From Thermohalobaculum sp039805905 (GTDB lineage: Bacteria > Pseudomonadota > Alphaproteobacteria > Rhodobacterales > Rhodobacteraceae), in contig JBDIVM010000015.1 in the NCBI GenBank assembly GCA_039805905.1, positions 1 to 64,000 on the forward strand: DNA of 64,000 nucleotides. The letters run 5' to 3'. Shown here piece after piece: positions 1-9,500 of this stretch. Position 1 is the first letter of the stretch. The number at the start of each line of letters is the position of its first letter. The position numbers and the translations under genes are program-made. The notes beneath the pieces are model-generated. The model had not been told where the DNA came from. It worked only from the letters and a program-made list of their open reading frames with translations, and made no database searches.

Positions 1-116
1 CCTCCGGGCCAACGCGCCATGACACGCGCCAGCTCTCTGCAGAGCGCGCGCGTCATGCCGCTCGGCGCGCGCCCCATGGCCTGGGTTTGCGCCGCCGAAT
101 GGCCGACTTTGTCTCC

Positions 117-308
117 GCCGTTGACACACAAATCCAGATCGACACCTCCATCTACGCTCTGCGCAACCGCATCGAGCGCTGCTTCAACAAGCCCGGTAAC
201 GCACGCAGATTGGCAACCCGCTCCGACAAGGCCGCATCAAGCTACCTCGGCTTCATGAACATCGCCTCGATTCGCCTCTGGATCAGGCACCTTTTCAGCA
301 GCGCCTAG
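117..308 (+). pseudogene. IS5-family transposase, C-terminal remnant
   Basis: The translated stretch ends with the typical C-terminus of IS5-group DDE transposases: ALRNRIERCFNK, then ARRLATRSDKAASSYLGF, then IRLWIRHLF. In intact elements this part carries the last catalytic Glu (the E of RNRIER) and ends the protein. Only about 60 codons of a protein usually well over 200 residues long are recognisable. The sequence upstream, to the window edge, does not continue the family, and no terminal inverted repeats were found. It is therefore a dead fragment. It lies at the outer end of an accessory segment that also carries a broken glycosyltransferase and a broken integrase. Confidence 0.75.
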
Positions 309-480
309 CTCGAACTGGAGAGAATTCCCCGTGGCAGGTCACTTGATCGGCATGCGGACCGAGGGCAGAGTGGCATGAGGAAACCCCGATGGGATATTCT
401 CGGGAACGGTCTATCACGGCCACCCAGTGGGAGATTCTCAATGGGACCAAGGTGTTTCCGCGATACGGAGGTCGACCACG

Positions 481-1887
481 ATGCGAAGCCCGCTTAGCCG
501 ACCGACCCGCAAGACCTTCGTAACCATGCTTGCCCTCGCATCCTCGGCGGTCTTTGTCCGACCGCAGCGGATTCTTGCGGCTAAACCCGATTCTGGCAGT
601 GTGGCTATCGAAGGCTACGGCCGAGGCGCGACCGGCGGTACCGGTGGCCGGATCGTTTACGTGACCCACGGCGGCGACGATGGGCCCGGTTCGCTGCGCG
701 ACGCCCTTCTGGGCCAGACCGGGCCACGCATCGTCGTCTTCAAGGTTCGCACGGTCACGCTGAACAGCGTCATGCGGATGGGCTACGACAACGGAAATGT
801 CTCGGTCTACGGGCAGTCGGCGGGCGGGGTGACGGTGAAGCGGTTCCCGATCGATCTCAGGGGCAGCAACATCCTGTTCCAGGGCATGCGGATGCGGGTC
901 GGCGCCGACCCCGGGATCGACTCAAACGGCGACTTCAACGACAGCCTGAACTGCCGGAACCGCAGTAATGCACCCATGCGGGATATCGTCATCGATCACT
1001 GCTCGGTGACCTGGGGGCTCGACGAGACACTGTCCTTCGGGATCGGCGGCAAGGGCTCCGGGGCCGACATCACCGACGTTACGATCAGCAACTGCATCAT
1101 CGGCCAGCCTCTGACCGGAACGCCGGACCGGTCCGGCGCTCCCGGCAGGGTGCTTTTCTTCCAGGGAGGCCGGGCCGGAATGTTCCGGCGGATCTCCGTG
1201 CTCCGGAACCTGATCTGCTACGGAGTCGACCGGATGCCATGGTTCAAGCATGGCGACGAGATCGAGTTTGCCAACAACCACATTTACGGCTCCGGCCACT
1301 ACTATCGCTTCGTCGCCAAGTTCAACAACCGCGGGAGCGACGATGTCATTCGCCACATGCGCGTGAATTGCGAATCCAACCACTTTGCGCTCTGTCCCGA
1401 GATTCCCGTCATGAAGGGCGGGATGGGCTGGTGGGTCGACATCGATGCGCCGGCGGGGAACGGCAGCTACTACATCGCCGAGGACAACCTGTTCGAGGAC
1501 GACATCGGCGTGCCGACGCGTCACCGGATCTATCACAGCAGGCAGGGTGCGTTTCCGGACATCTCCCGTACCGTGCCCGCCTTCGCGCCGGGATCGGGCT
1601 ACGCAAGGCTGCCGGTCAGCGAGGTCCGCGCGCATGTGCTCCTCAATGCGGGGGCCCGCTGCCCGGATCTCGACGCCGCCGATTCGGCGATCGTCGATAA
1701 CGTGATCAACAGGCGGAACGGCCTGGCCGCGACCGTGGCCGATACGCCCGGCTGGGATGCACGGCCGTTCACGCCGCTCGAGGACAGTGACGGCGACGGC
1801 ATCCCGGACAAGTACGCCGACAGATATGCGACCGTGGAGAGCTATATGGACGCAATCCTGCGCGGCGAGGCGAGTCCGGAAGGATAG
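481..1887 (+). CDS. Secreted polysaccharide lyase family 1-like (pectate lyase-like) protein
   Basis: Predicted protein of 468 residues. A GGAGGT ribosome site 9 bases upstream supports the ATG at 481. The N-terminus is a signal sequence with a basic stretch, a hydrophobic run and an Ala-rich cleavage zone; the TRKTF motif resembles a Tat signal with one Arg replaced. The mature start (EGYGRGATGG, then GDDGPGSLRDAL) is typical of right-handed beta-helix PL1 pectate-lyase-like enzymes, followed by beta-helix turns such as DIVIDHCSVTWGLDE. A DSDGDGIPD motif near the C-terminus looks like a calcium-binding loop. By family it should cleave an acidic polysaccharide by beta-elimination outside the cytoplasm; the substrate is unknown. 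The neighbouring glycosyltransferase fragment suggests former linkage to an exopolysaccharide locus. Confidence 0.8.
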   Translation: MRSPLSRPTRKTFVTMLALASSAVFVRPQRILAAKPDSGSVAIEGYGRGATGGTGGRIVYVTHGGDDGPGSLRDALLGQTGPRIVVFKVRTVTLNSVMRMGYDNGNVSVYGQSAGGVTVKRFPIDLRGSNILFQGMRMRVGADPGIDSNGDFNDSLNCRNRSNAPMRDIVIDHCSVTWGLDETLSFGIGGKGSGADITDVTISNCIIGQPLTGTPDRSGAPGRVLFFQGGRAGMFRRISVLRNLICYGVDRMPWFKHGDEIEFANNHIYGSGHYYRFVAKFNNRGSDDVIRHMRVNCESNHFALCPEIPVMKGGMGWWVDIDAPAGNGSYYIAEDNLFEDDIGVPTRHRIYHSRQGAFPDISRTVPAFAPGSGYARLPVSEVRAHVLLNAGARCPDLDAADSAIVDNVINRRNGLAATVADTPGWDARPFTPLEDSDGDGIPDKYADRYATVESYMDAILRGEASPEG

Positions 1888-1967
1888 CTGCCTTGGCGAT
1901 CCCGGAGCAAGAATGGGCACATGAACGGGCGGAAGAGCGGGCAGTTGATATGAAGGGAGCGCTGCGG

Positions 1968-2449
1968 TCAGAGGGAAGTGGCGGCCTCGGCGGTGAGGGG
2001 GCTGGTCTGCGGCGCCGGTCCGGCAGCGCGCGCTGTCGGCTCCTCGACAATGAAGCGGACCTCCAAAGGCGCGACCCGCTCGACGAGCCAGCGCAGCACG
2101 AGAACATCCGGATCGCCGAACGGAACGGCCGGATCGATCTCCGAAAACAGCGGTCCCGGCGTGTTGCCGGGTGCCATGGGCCGCAGGCGCGAGATGGCCT
2201 TGCGCAACAGTCGCGGGCCCTCGGTCAGGAACTCCGGCACACAGCCGACCTTCCAGCGCCGGGAGATCATGACCTGCAGATGCCAGTCCGCACTGTTGGT
2301 GAGCGCGGTGGTGTAGCCGCCGACGTCCTCCAGTGCCTCGCGCCGGATCAGGATGGCGCTGCCATTGCCGACGAAGTTCAGCACCAGCGAGCGCAGGCAG
2401 GTGGCGCCCTCGAACCCGGCGATGCCCTTCTGTCCGGTCACCCGGTCCC
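1968..2449 (-). pseudogene. Family 2 glycosyltransferase, C-terminal fragment
   Basis: On the minus strand about 160 codons match the second half of bacterial GT2 enzymes: NFVGNGSAILIRREAL, then VGGYTTALTNSADWHLQ, then VPEFLT. These are the acceptor-side segments after the DxD region. The N-terminal nucleotide-sugar-binding half (about 120 residues with the DxD motif) is missing. Upstream, the reading frame runs into sequence next to an integrase fragment on the other strand. The break lies near 2450-2510. It is inferred to be the remnant of an exopolysaccharide or lipopolysaccharide glycosyltransferase cut by a recombination event. A GTG start at 2492 exists but would give a protein lacking its donor site. 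Confidence 0.65.
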
Positions 2450-2510
2450 TCTCCTGTGGTCCGGATTCCGGCCGCCCGCGGCAGAGAAGCACCGGGTCAC
2501 GTCAACGCCG

Positions 2511-3035
2511 GCCGATCGGGAATGCTTCTACGCGGTCGCGCCCGAGCGGGTGCGGCGCATCCTGACCACGGCGACACAGACCGGGCTGAGGCCGGGCGAC
2601 CTGATCCGGCTTTCGCGGCAGCATATCGATGCCACGCCCGCCGGGCGGCGCATCCGCCTTCGTACAAACAAGCGCAAGCGTTTCGCCTCGATTCCCGTCA
2701 CGCCTGCTATGGGCGCCGTCCTGGACGCCACACCGCGGAGCCGCGCGCTCATCCTGGTATCCGAGAGAGGGCGCCCGCTGACCGAGCATCGGGCCTCAGA
2801 GGGCGTCCGCCAGTGGCGCGATAAGGCCGGGCTCTCCGACAATCTCAGGCTGGCGGACGCCAGAGGAACGGCCGCAACGACTCTACTCGGGGCCGGGTGC
2901 GAGCTCGCCGAGATTGCCGCGCACATGGGCTGGAGCCTGCGCTACGCGGCTCAGATCATCGAGGCTTACGCTGCCGTCGCGCCCGAGATGGCCGACGAGA
3001 TTCCGGTAGAGATGGAGCTGGCGAGACCGGCATGA
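2511..3035 (+). pseudogene. Tyrosine recombinase/integrase, C-terminal catalytic fragment
   Basis: About 175 codons match the catalytic domain of alphaproteobacterial phage-type integrases. The first Arg is in TGLRPGDL, a basic beta-hairpin follows (NKRKRFASIPVT), then ADARGTAAT, then AAHMGWSL, and a Tyr in IEAYAAV. The HxxR box reads ADAR, so its His is lost, while the Arg and Tyr remain. The N-terminal arm and core-binding domains are absent. The stop lies about 60 bases from the 3' end of tRNA-Cys, the usual position of an integrase next to its tRNA attachment site. It is read as the decayed relic of an integrative element. Confidence 0.75.
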
Positions 3036-3097
3036 ACCGCGAACAAACCTGTAAACCGGTCTGTAAACCGCGCATGGCCGATGCTGCTAAGGTGTTG

Positions 3098-3168
3098 AGG
3101 CGACGGCCGGAATCGAACCGGCGTGCACGGATTTGCAGTCCGCTGCGTAACCACTCCGCCACGTCGCC
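3098..3168 (-). tRNA. tRNA-Cys (GCA anticodon)
   Basis: Read on the minus strand, the acceptor GGCGACG pairs with CGTCGCC, the discriminator is U as expected for Cys, and the anticodon stem-loop contains CTGCAAATC with anticodon GCA. The T arm is GCCGGTTCGATTCCGGC. CCA is not encoded. An integrase remnant ends just beyond its 3' end, which makes this a probable past integration site. Confidence 0.96.
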
Positions 3169-3318
3169 GTAAACGGGGATATCCCGCGTCCTTAGACCGC
3201 GGCCCGGTCGATTGCAAGCCGGTCGGGCCGCTGTGTGCGGACGGCCGGCATCGGTTGCGCCACCGCGCCCTTTGTGGCATTGAGGCTCGGTCTTTGGCGA
3301 TATCGACGGACAGGACGC

Positions 3319-3972
3319 ATGATGGACTTCGCCCGCGCACGGCAGGCCATGGTCGACTGCCAGGTCCGGCCTGCCGACGTGACCCGTTACTCGATCATCG
3401 AGTCGATGCTCGCGGTCCCGCGGGAGCTTTTCGTTCCCAAGGCACGGCGCGATGTCGCCTATGCCGGGTGCGAGATTGCCCTGGGGCCGGACCGGGTGTT
3501 GCTGGAACCACGCACCCTGGCAAAAATGCTCGAGGCAGCGGCGATCGGGCCACAGGATCTGGTGCTCGATCTCGCCCCCGGAACCGGCTACTCCACGGCC
3601 GTCATCGCGCGGATGGCAGAAGCGGTCGTTGCGATCGAGCCGGACGCCGACCTGGCAGAGACTGCGCGGTCGGTTCTGGCTCAGCTCGAAGCGGACAACG
3701 CCGTGGTATTGCAGGGAGATCCGGCAGCGGGCGATTCCGCGCACGGGCCCTTCGACGTGATTTTCGTCAACGGCTGCGTCGAGCGGATACCCGACGCGCT
3801 GCTGACTCAGCTGAAGGCGGGAGGGCGTCTGGTCGCGCTCTTTGCCGATCGCGGAATGAGCCAGTGCCATGTGCTTACGCGCTCAAATTCGACCGTTACG
3901 CGCAGATATGCATTTGACGCAGATGCACCAATGCTGGCAGAATTTCGCCGGAAATCTGAGTTCGCGTTCTGA
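3319..3972 (+). CDS. pcm: Protein-L-isoaspartate O-methyltransferase family protein
   Basis: A 217-residue protein of the PIMT family, cytoplasmic, which uses S-adenosylmethionine to methylate isoaspartyl residues and start their repair. The SAM-binding motif LDLAPGTGYSTAV lies near residues 80-92, followed by an acidic strand end (VVAIEPD). The MMDFARARQAMVDCQVRP start is characteristic of the alphaproteobacterial version that precedes tolC. The C-terminal half is more divergent than in E. coli Pcm, so the substrate could differ. Two adjacent ATGs at 3319 and 3322 are possible starts. tolC follows after 34 bases, so co-transcription is likely. Confidence 0.85.
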   Translation: MMDFARARQAMVDCQVRPADVTRYSIIESMLAVPRELFVPKARRDVAYAGCEIALGPDRVLLEPRTLAKMLEAAAIGPQDLVLDLAPGTGYSTAVIARMAEAVVAIEPDADLAETARSVLAQLEADNAVVLQGDPAAGDSAHGPFDVIFVNGCVERIPDALLTQLKAGGRLVALFADRGMSQCHVLTRSNSTVTRRYAFDADAPMLAEFRRKSEFAF

Positions 3973-4006
3973 AACAGTGGTCTAAGTGCGGAAGGGGTAT
4001 CGGGGG

Positions 4007-5419
4007 ATGAAGACTGGAACTCGGTTCGGGCGTGGGCGGGGTATATCGATCACCGCGCTTCCTTTGCTCTTCGGGCTCGTTTCGGGCCCGGCAGCGGCAC
4101 AGTCGCTGGCGGACGCGATGGTTTCCGCCTATCTGAACAGCCCGGAGATCTCGGCGGCCCGCTCGGATGTGAAGGTGCTCGCCGAGCGTGCGGTTCAGGC
4201 GCGCGCGGACGGGCTGCCGCAGATCGATGCCCAGGCTGACGCCGATCTGCTGGCTGAATCTGACGATGGTGACAACCTCCGGTTTCCGGCATCGGCGCGA
4301 TTGAATCTGACTCAGGCGATCTACACTGGCGGCCAGATCTCAAATCAGATCGAGGCCTCCGAGACGCGAATCTCGGCCAGCGAGGCGCTGCTCATCGCAA
4401 CCGAGCAGCAGGTGCTGTTCGACACCGTCACCGCCTATGCGGACGTGCTGGCGAACGAAGAGCAGGTCAGGATCTCGGAAAATAACGTGCGTGTGCTCAA
4501 CGAGCAGCTGCGCGCTGCAAACGAGAGGTTTCAGGTCGGCGAGGTAACCCGGACCGACGTCGAACAGGCGCGCTCGCGGCTTGCAGCGGCGCACAGCCGC
4601 CTTGCGGCCAACCAGGGCGCGCTGGCTACCTCGCGCGAAGCCTATCGCCGTGCCGTGGGAGAATATCCCGTGGACCTGCAGAAGCTTCCGCCGCTGCCGG
4701 ATCTTCCCGGCAATCGGGATGACGCCACCGCCATGGCGCTGCGCGACGACCCCGGCGTGATTGCCTCGCGGCTCGAGCGAGACGCCGCCGGCAGCGATGT
4801 CCGCACGGCGATCGGCGCGCTTCTGCCGCAGCTTTCCCTGCGCAGCCAGATCGGAGTTGATAACGAAGATTCCTTCGATTCCTTCAGTGCCGACTCCGCG
4901 ACCAAGTCAGGAAGCGTCGGCGTTGTGTTGACTGTTCCTATCTATACGGGCGGCCGGAACTCGTCGAATATTCGCGAGGCGCAGGCCTTCGCCGAGGGCG
5001 CATCGGCCGACATCCTTGCCGCCGAGCGGACGGCATCCCAGAATGTCGGTATCGCCTGGGCCAACCTCGATGTTGCGAGAGCATCAATCCGGGCCGGCGA
5101 GCTTGAGGTGCGGGCGGCCGAGCTTGCTTTCGACGGCGTGCAGGAGGAGGCCAAGGTCGGTGCGCGCACGACACTCGACGTGCTCGATGCCGAGCAGGAA
5201 GTCCTGGACGCGCGATCGAGTCTGGTGACCGCGCGGCGGGACGAGTACGTCGCGGCGTATGGTCTGCTCGCTTCGGTCGGCAGGCTTACAGTGAAGCATC
5301 TCGGCCTGGATACGGGCACGGAGGACACAACGCCGGCCTATTACCAGACCGTGCGTGACCGGAACTTCGGCTACGACGCGACCGACGACACCGTCTGGCG
5401 GTACAGCCTGCGGCCCTGA
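4007..5419 (+). CDS. tolC: TolC family outer-membrane efflux protein
   Basis: A 470-residue TolC protein, the trimeric outer-membrane channel used by type I secretion and tripartite efflux pumps. A signal peptide ends at GPAAAQSLADAM. Two internally repeated coiled-coil/strand halves follow, with the usual landmarks NLTQAIYTGG near residue 100 and its duplicate VPIYTGGRNSSNIREA near 310. The final part (LDVLDAEQEVLDARSSLV) is typical. A GTG at 3986 is an alternative start, but the ATG at 4007 follows a purine-rich stretch and gives a normal signal peptide. It sits between pcm and the popZ-like gene. No dedicated pump genes are adjacent, so it probably serves several transporters. Confidence 0.92.
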   Translation: MKTGTRFGRGRGISITALPLLFGLVSGPAAAQSLADAMVSAYLNSPEISAARSDVKVLAERAVQARADGLPQIDAQADADLLAESDDGDNLRFPASARLNLTQAIYTGGQISNQIEASETRISASEALLIATEQQVLFDTVTAYADVLANEEQVRISENNVRVLNEQLRAANERFQVGEVTRTDVEQARSRLAAAHSRLAANQGALATSREAYRRAVGEYPVDLQKLPPLPDLPGNRDDATAMALRDDPGVIASRLERDAAGSDVRTAIGALLPQLSLRSQIGVDNEDSFDSFSADSATKSGSVGVVLTVPIYTGGRNSSNIREAQAFAEGASADILAAERTASQNVGIAWANLDVARASIRAGELEVRAAELAFDGVQEEAKVGARTTLDVLDAEQEVLDARSSLVTARRDEYVAAYGLLASVGRLTVKHLGLDTGTEDTTPAYYQTVRDRNFGYDATDDTVWRYSLRP

Positions 5420-5470
5420 CGCCGCGGGCCGTCCGCCGGTGGGCCGTCGGCGCGCCATGGATTGGACGGC

Positions 5471-6421
5471 ATGAGCAGCGAGAGCGAGGCGCGCAAATCG
5501 ATGGATGATGTCCTGGCGTCGATCCGGAGGATCATCAAGGGGACACGCGAAGCGGTCGAAGCCGGACCAGTCGACGGAGAGCAGGCATCCGGCCCGGCGT
5601 CCGCGAAAGAAGCGGACGGCGACGGGGTCTTGACCCTGACCGCTCCCCAAGCGGGAGAGAGCGGAGACACCGGCACGGACGGGCATGAGGCCCCGGTTGC
5701 CGAGGATGACGCGCTTGTCCTTGGGGCCTCACCGGAGACCGATCAGGCGACGGACGGGGAGGCAGTCCCCGAGGCGGACACGACGGCATCCAGGATTGAC
5801 GGGGACGTATACGGGACGAGCCGTGTCCAGGCGACCCGGCCGGGCCTTTCCCTCGTATCGAGCGCGGACTGGGACAGAGCCGGGGATCACGCCGGTTGGA
5901 ACCTGCATGGCGAGTTGGAAGCCGATCTGGAAGAGGCAGCCCCCGATCCCGGATCGGCATTCGGCAACGTCGATCCGATCGCCGTCGTCGAAGCGCTCGA
6001 GCCAAATGTACCGGCGTTCGACGCCGATCGCCCGGACGCCGATGCATCGGTGGACCTGCCTCGCTATGGCGAGCCGGCCGTGGATAACGGCGTCGGCGGC
6101 GCCGGCGTGACGGCAACGGAGGAGGCAACGGCGGACAGCAGGGGCCCGGACCAGGCCAGCGATCCGGACATGCCGGAGACCGAGGACATGGATGCGGCCT
6201 CCGCGGGCGCACCCGCCGCGGGCGATGGCGAGACGGGGGCCGACAGCGATGTGCGGCACGGGGCAATGGATGCGGCACCGCCGCTCGATCCGGGCGAGAT
6301 CGAGGAGACCATCCGGCGCGTGATCCGCGAGGAACTGGAAGGCGAGATGGGCGCCCGGCTGTCGCGCAACGTCCAGCGCATGATCCGCGACGAGATCGCT
6401 CGGGCCATGCTCGAGCGGTGA
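5471..6421 (+). CDS. PopZ-like DUF2497 protein with long acidic linker
   Basis: A 316-residue protein. The first 25 residues (EARKSMDDVLASIRRIIKG) are the conserved N-terminal helix of the DUF2497/PopZ family, which in Caulobacter contacts client proteins. A long, low-complexity linker rich in Asp, Glu, Ala, Gly and Pro spans roughly residues 30-260. The last 45 residues form amphipathic helices (EETIRRVIREELEGEMG, then VQRMIRDEIARAMLE) in place of the standard PopZ oligomerisation tail. By family it should self-assemble at the cell pole and organise chromosome or division proteins. The position between tolC and valS is the usual one in this class. The C-terminal helices are distinctive and may change its assembly. 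Confidence 0.8.
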   Translation: MSSESEARKSMDDVLASIRRIIKGTREAVEAGPVDGEQASGPASAKEADGDGVLTLTAPQAGESGDTGTDGHEAPVAEDDALVLGASPETDQATDGEAVPEADTTASRIDGDVYGTSRVQATRPGLSLVSSADWDRAGDHAGWNLHGELEADLEEAAPDPGSAFGNVDPIAVVEALEPNVPAFDADRPDADASVDLPRYGEPAVDNGVGGAGVTATEEATADSRGPDQASDPDMPETEDMDAASAGAPAAGDGETGADSDVRHGAMDAAPPLDPGEIEETIRRVIREELEGEMGARLSRNVQRMIRDEIARAMLER

Positions 6422-6499
6422 TCCGCGGCGACGTTCCCGCATCATCGGATCCGTTCGCGATCGGGGGTGGCGGCGCCATGCCCCTTTCCCACGCATCCG

Positions 6500-6521
6500 C
6501 CGCGCGTTAAGACACGCGCGG
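6500..6521 (+). other. Perfect 8-bp hairpin in the valS leader
   Basis: The sequence CCGCGCGT-TAAGAC-ACGCGCGG forms a perfect hairpin ending 22 bases before the valS start. There is no T-run and no T-box specifier or antiterminator, so it is not an obvious terminator or riboswitch. It could influence valS translation or mark an mRNA processing point. Confidence 0.4.
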
Positions 6522-6543
6522 AACGAAATCAGCGAGCCTTACG

Positions 6544-9500
6544 ATGGACAAGACCTTCGACGCGGCCGAGGCCGAGGGGCGGATCTACGCCCGCTGGGAG
6601 GCAACCGGCTGCTTCCACGCCGGCGCCAATGCGAAGCCGGGGGCCGAGCCGTTCTGCATCGTCATCCCGCCGCCGAACGTCACCGGCTCGCTGCATATGG
6701 GCCACGCGCTCAACAACACGCTCCAGGACATTCTCATCCGCTGGAAGCGCATGCAGGGCTTCGACACGCTGTGGCAGCCCGGCACCGACCACGCCGGCAT
6801 CGCGACGCAGATGGTGGTCGAGCGCAAGCTCGCCGAGGAGGGCAATGCCAGCCGCCGCGAGATGGGCCGCGAGGCCTTCGTCGCGAGGGTCTGGGAGTGG
6901 AAGGAGCAGTCGGGCGGGCAGATCCTCAACCAGCTCAAGCGGCTCGGTGCCTCCTGCGACTGGTCGCGCGACCGCTTCACCATGGACGAGGGCCTCAGCC
7001 GGGCCGTGCTCAAGGTCTTCGTGCAGCTCTACAACGAGGGACTGATCTATCGCGGCAAGCGGCTGGTGAACTGGGACCCGCAGTTCGAGACCGCGATCTC
7101 GGACCTCGAGGTCGAGAACGTCGAGATCGACGGCCACATGTGGCACTTCAAGTATCCGCTGGCCGGCGGCGAGACCTATGAGTATGTCGAGAAGGACGCC
7201 GACGGGAACGTCACGCTGCGCGAGGTGCGCGACTACATCTCGATCGCCACCACCCGGCCCGAGACCATGCTGGGTGACGGGGCGGTGGCGGTGCATCCCT
7301 CGGACGCGCGCTATGCGCCGATCGTCGGCAAGCTCTGCGAGATCCCGGTCGGACCGAAGCAGCACCGGCGCCTGATCCCGATCATTACCGACGAGTATCC
7401 GGACCCCAGTTTCGGCTCGGGCGCGGTAAAGATCACCGGCGCGCATGACTTCAACGACTACGGCGTCGCCAGGCGGAACGGCATCCCCTGCTACCGGCTG
7501 ATGGACACAAGGGCGGCGATGCGGACGGACGGCGCGCCCTATGCCGACTGCGCGGCGCTCGCCCAGAAGATCGTCGAAGGCGCCCGGATGTCCGAGGCCG
7601 AGATCGACGCCATCAACCTGGTGCCCGACGACCTGCGCGGGCTCGATCGCTACGAGGCCCGCAGGCGGGTGATCGAGCAGATCACCGCAGAGGGGCTGGC
7701 GGTGATGGTGCCCGACACCGATCGTAGGGTGGGTGGTTCCGGATCGACAGAGCCGGGTTCACGCACCGATGGCGAGATGGTTCCGCTGGTGGAATCGAAG
7801 AAGATCATGGCGCCCTATGGCGACCGCTCGAAGGTGATCATCGAGCCGATGCTCACCGACCAGTGGTTCGTCGATGCCGCGACGCTGGCGAAGCCTGCGG
7901 TCGAGTTCGTCAGGAACGGCGCGGTGAAGTTCGTCCCGAAGGCCTGGGAGAACACCTATTACCACTGGATGGAGAACATCGAACCCTGGTGCATCTCGCG
8001 CCAGCTCTGGTGGGGGCACCAGATTCCGGTGTGGTATGGACCATCAAAGGAAGATTTCGAGAACCTGCCGGTTAAAACGTTTGGTGCCATTGAGTTCTTC
8101 AAGAATTATGGCAAGTTTTTTTGTGCAATTGCAGAAAAGGACATGTTGAAAGAGGCGCGTATATACTATGGAGAAGATGTTAAGATTGAAGTTGCTCCCG
8201 ATTTTAACCCTGGGCTTGCGTACACGATAGAAGGCGGCGGCTTGCGGAAGCCCGAAAGGGTTGTTCTCTGCCGCGACCCCGATGTCCTCGACACCTGGTT
8301 CTCCTCCGCCCTCTGGCCGTTCTCGACGCTGGGCTGGCCGGATCAGACCCCCGAACTTGCCCGCTACTACCCCACCTCCGTCCTGGTGACCGGTTTCGAC
8401 ATCATCTTCTTCTGGGTCGCCCGCATGATGATGGACGGGCTGCACTTCATGAAGGACACCGAGGGCAAGCCGCTCAAGCCCTTCGACACCGTCTATGTCC
8501 ATGCCCTCGTCCGCGACGAGCACGGCAAGAAGATGTCGAAGAGCTTGGGCAACGTCATCGACCCGCTGGAGCTCATCGACCAGTACGGCGCCGATGCGCT
8601 CCGCTTCACGCTGGCCTCGATGGCGGCGATGGGGCGCGACATCAAGCTCGCCGTCAGCCGGGTCGAGGGCTACCGCAACTTCGGCACCAAGCTCTGGAAC
8701 GCCGCCCGCTTCGCCGAGATGAACGGGTGCAGGCCTGTCCCCGGCTTCGACCCGCGCGGCGTGACGCAGACGGTCAACAGGTGGATCGTCGGCGAGACCG
8801 CGCGGATCGCCGCCGCCACCCACGCGGCGCTGGAGGGGTTTCGCTTCAACGACGCCGCCAACGGGCTCTACGCCCATGTCTGGGGCGTGTTCTGCGACTG
8901 GTATGTCGAGCTCTCGAAGCCGCTGCTGCAGGGCAAGGATGCAGAGGCCCGCGACGAGACGCGGGCCACCATGGCCTGGGCGCTCGACCAGTGCCTGAAG
9001 CTCCTGCACCCGGTCATGCCCTTCATCACCGAGGAGCTCTGGGGCCAGATCGCGCCGCGCGAGACCATGCTGGTCCATGCGGACTGGCCGGTGCTGCCGG
9101 CGGACCTCGCCGACCCGGCGGCGGACGCGGAGATGGGCTGGGTCATCAAGGTGATCGAGGGCGTGCGCTCGATCCGCGCCGAGATGAACGTGCCGGGGGG
9201 CGCGCAGATTCCGATGGTCGTGACCGGGGCAGGGGAAGCGGTGTCCGAGCGCCTTGCCCGCAACGGTGCCCTGATCGGGCGTCTGGCCCGGCTCTCCGGC
9301 ATCGAGCTTGCCGGCCAGGTGCCGAAGGGCGCCGTCACGCTGGCGATGGAGGACTGCGCCATCGGCCTGCCGCTGGCCGGTGTGATCGACGTGGCGGCCG
9401 AGACGGCACGGCTGGAGAAGGCGCTGGCGAAGCTGGGCAAGGAGACGGGCGGACTCGAGGCCAAGCTGGCCAACGAGCGGTTCCTCGCCAACGCGCCCGA

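Noticed and set aside
1..90. Imperfect hairpin with CATGAC/GTCATG arms at the left edge as a transposon end
   Set aside because: The arms are broken by an extra base and no matching inverted copy lies on the other side of the transposase remnant.
2120..2140. Similarity of CGGCCGGATCGA to the tRNA-Cys T-arm region as a possible second attachment site
   Set aside because: Only about a dozen bases match with a gap, which is expected by chance at this GC content.
6422..6543. T-box or attenuator upstream of valS
   Set aside because: Only a simple 8-bp hairpin is present, with no specifier loop, antiterminator sequence or T-run; T-boxes are not expected in this class.
8044..9078. 344-codon minus-strand frame inside valS
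   Set aside because: Antisense shadow of conserved ValRS sequence; the AT-rich part only removes stop codons by chance and gives no known motif.
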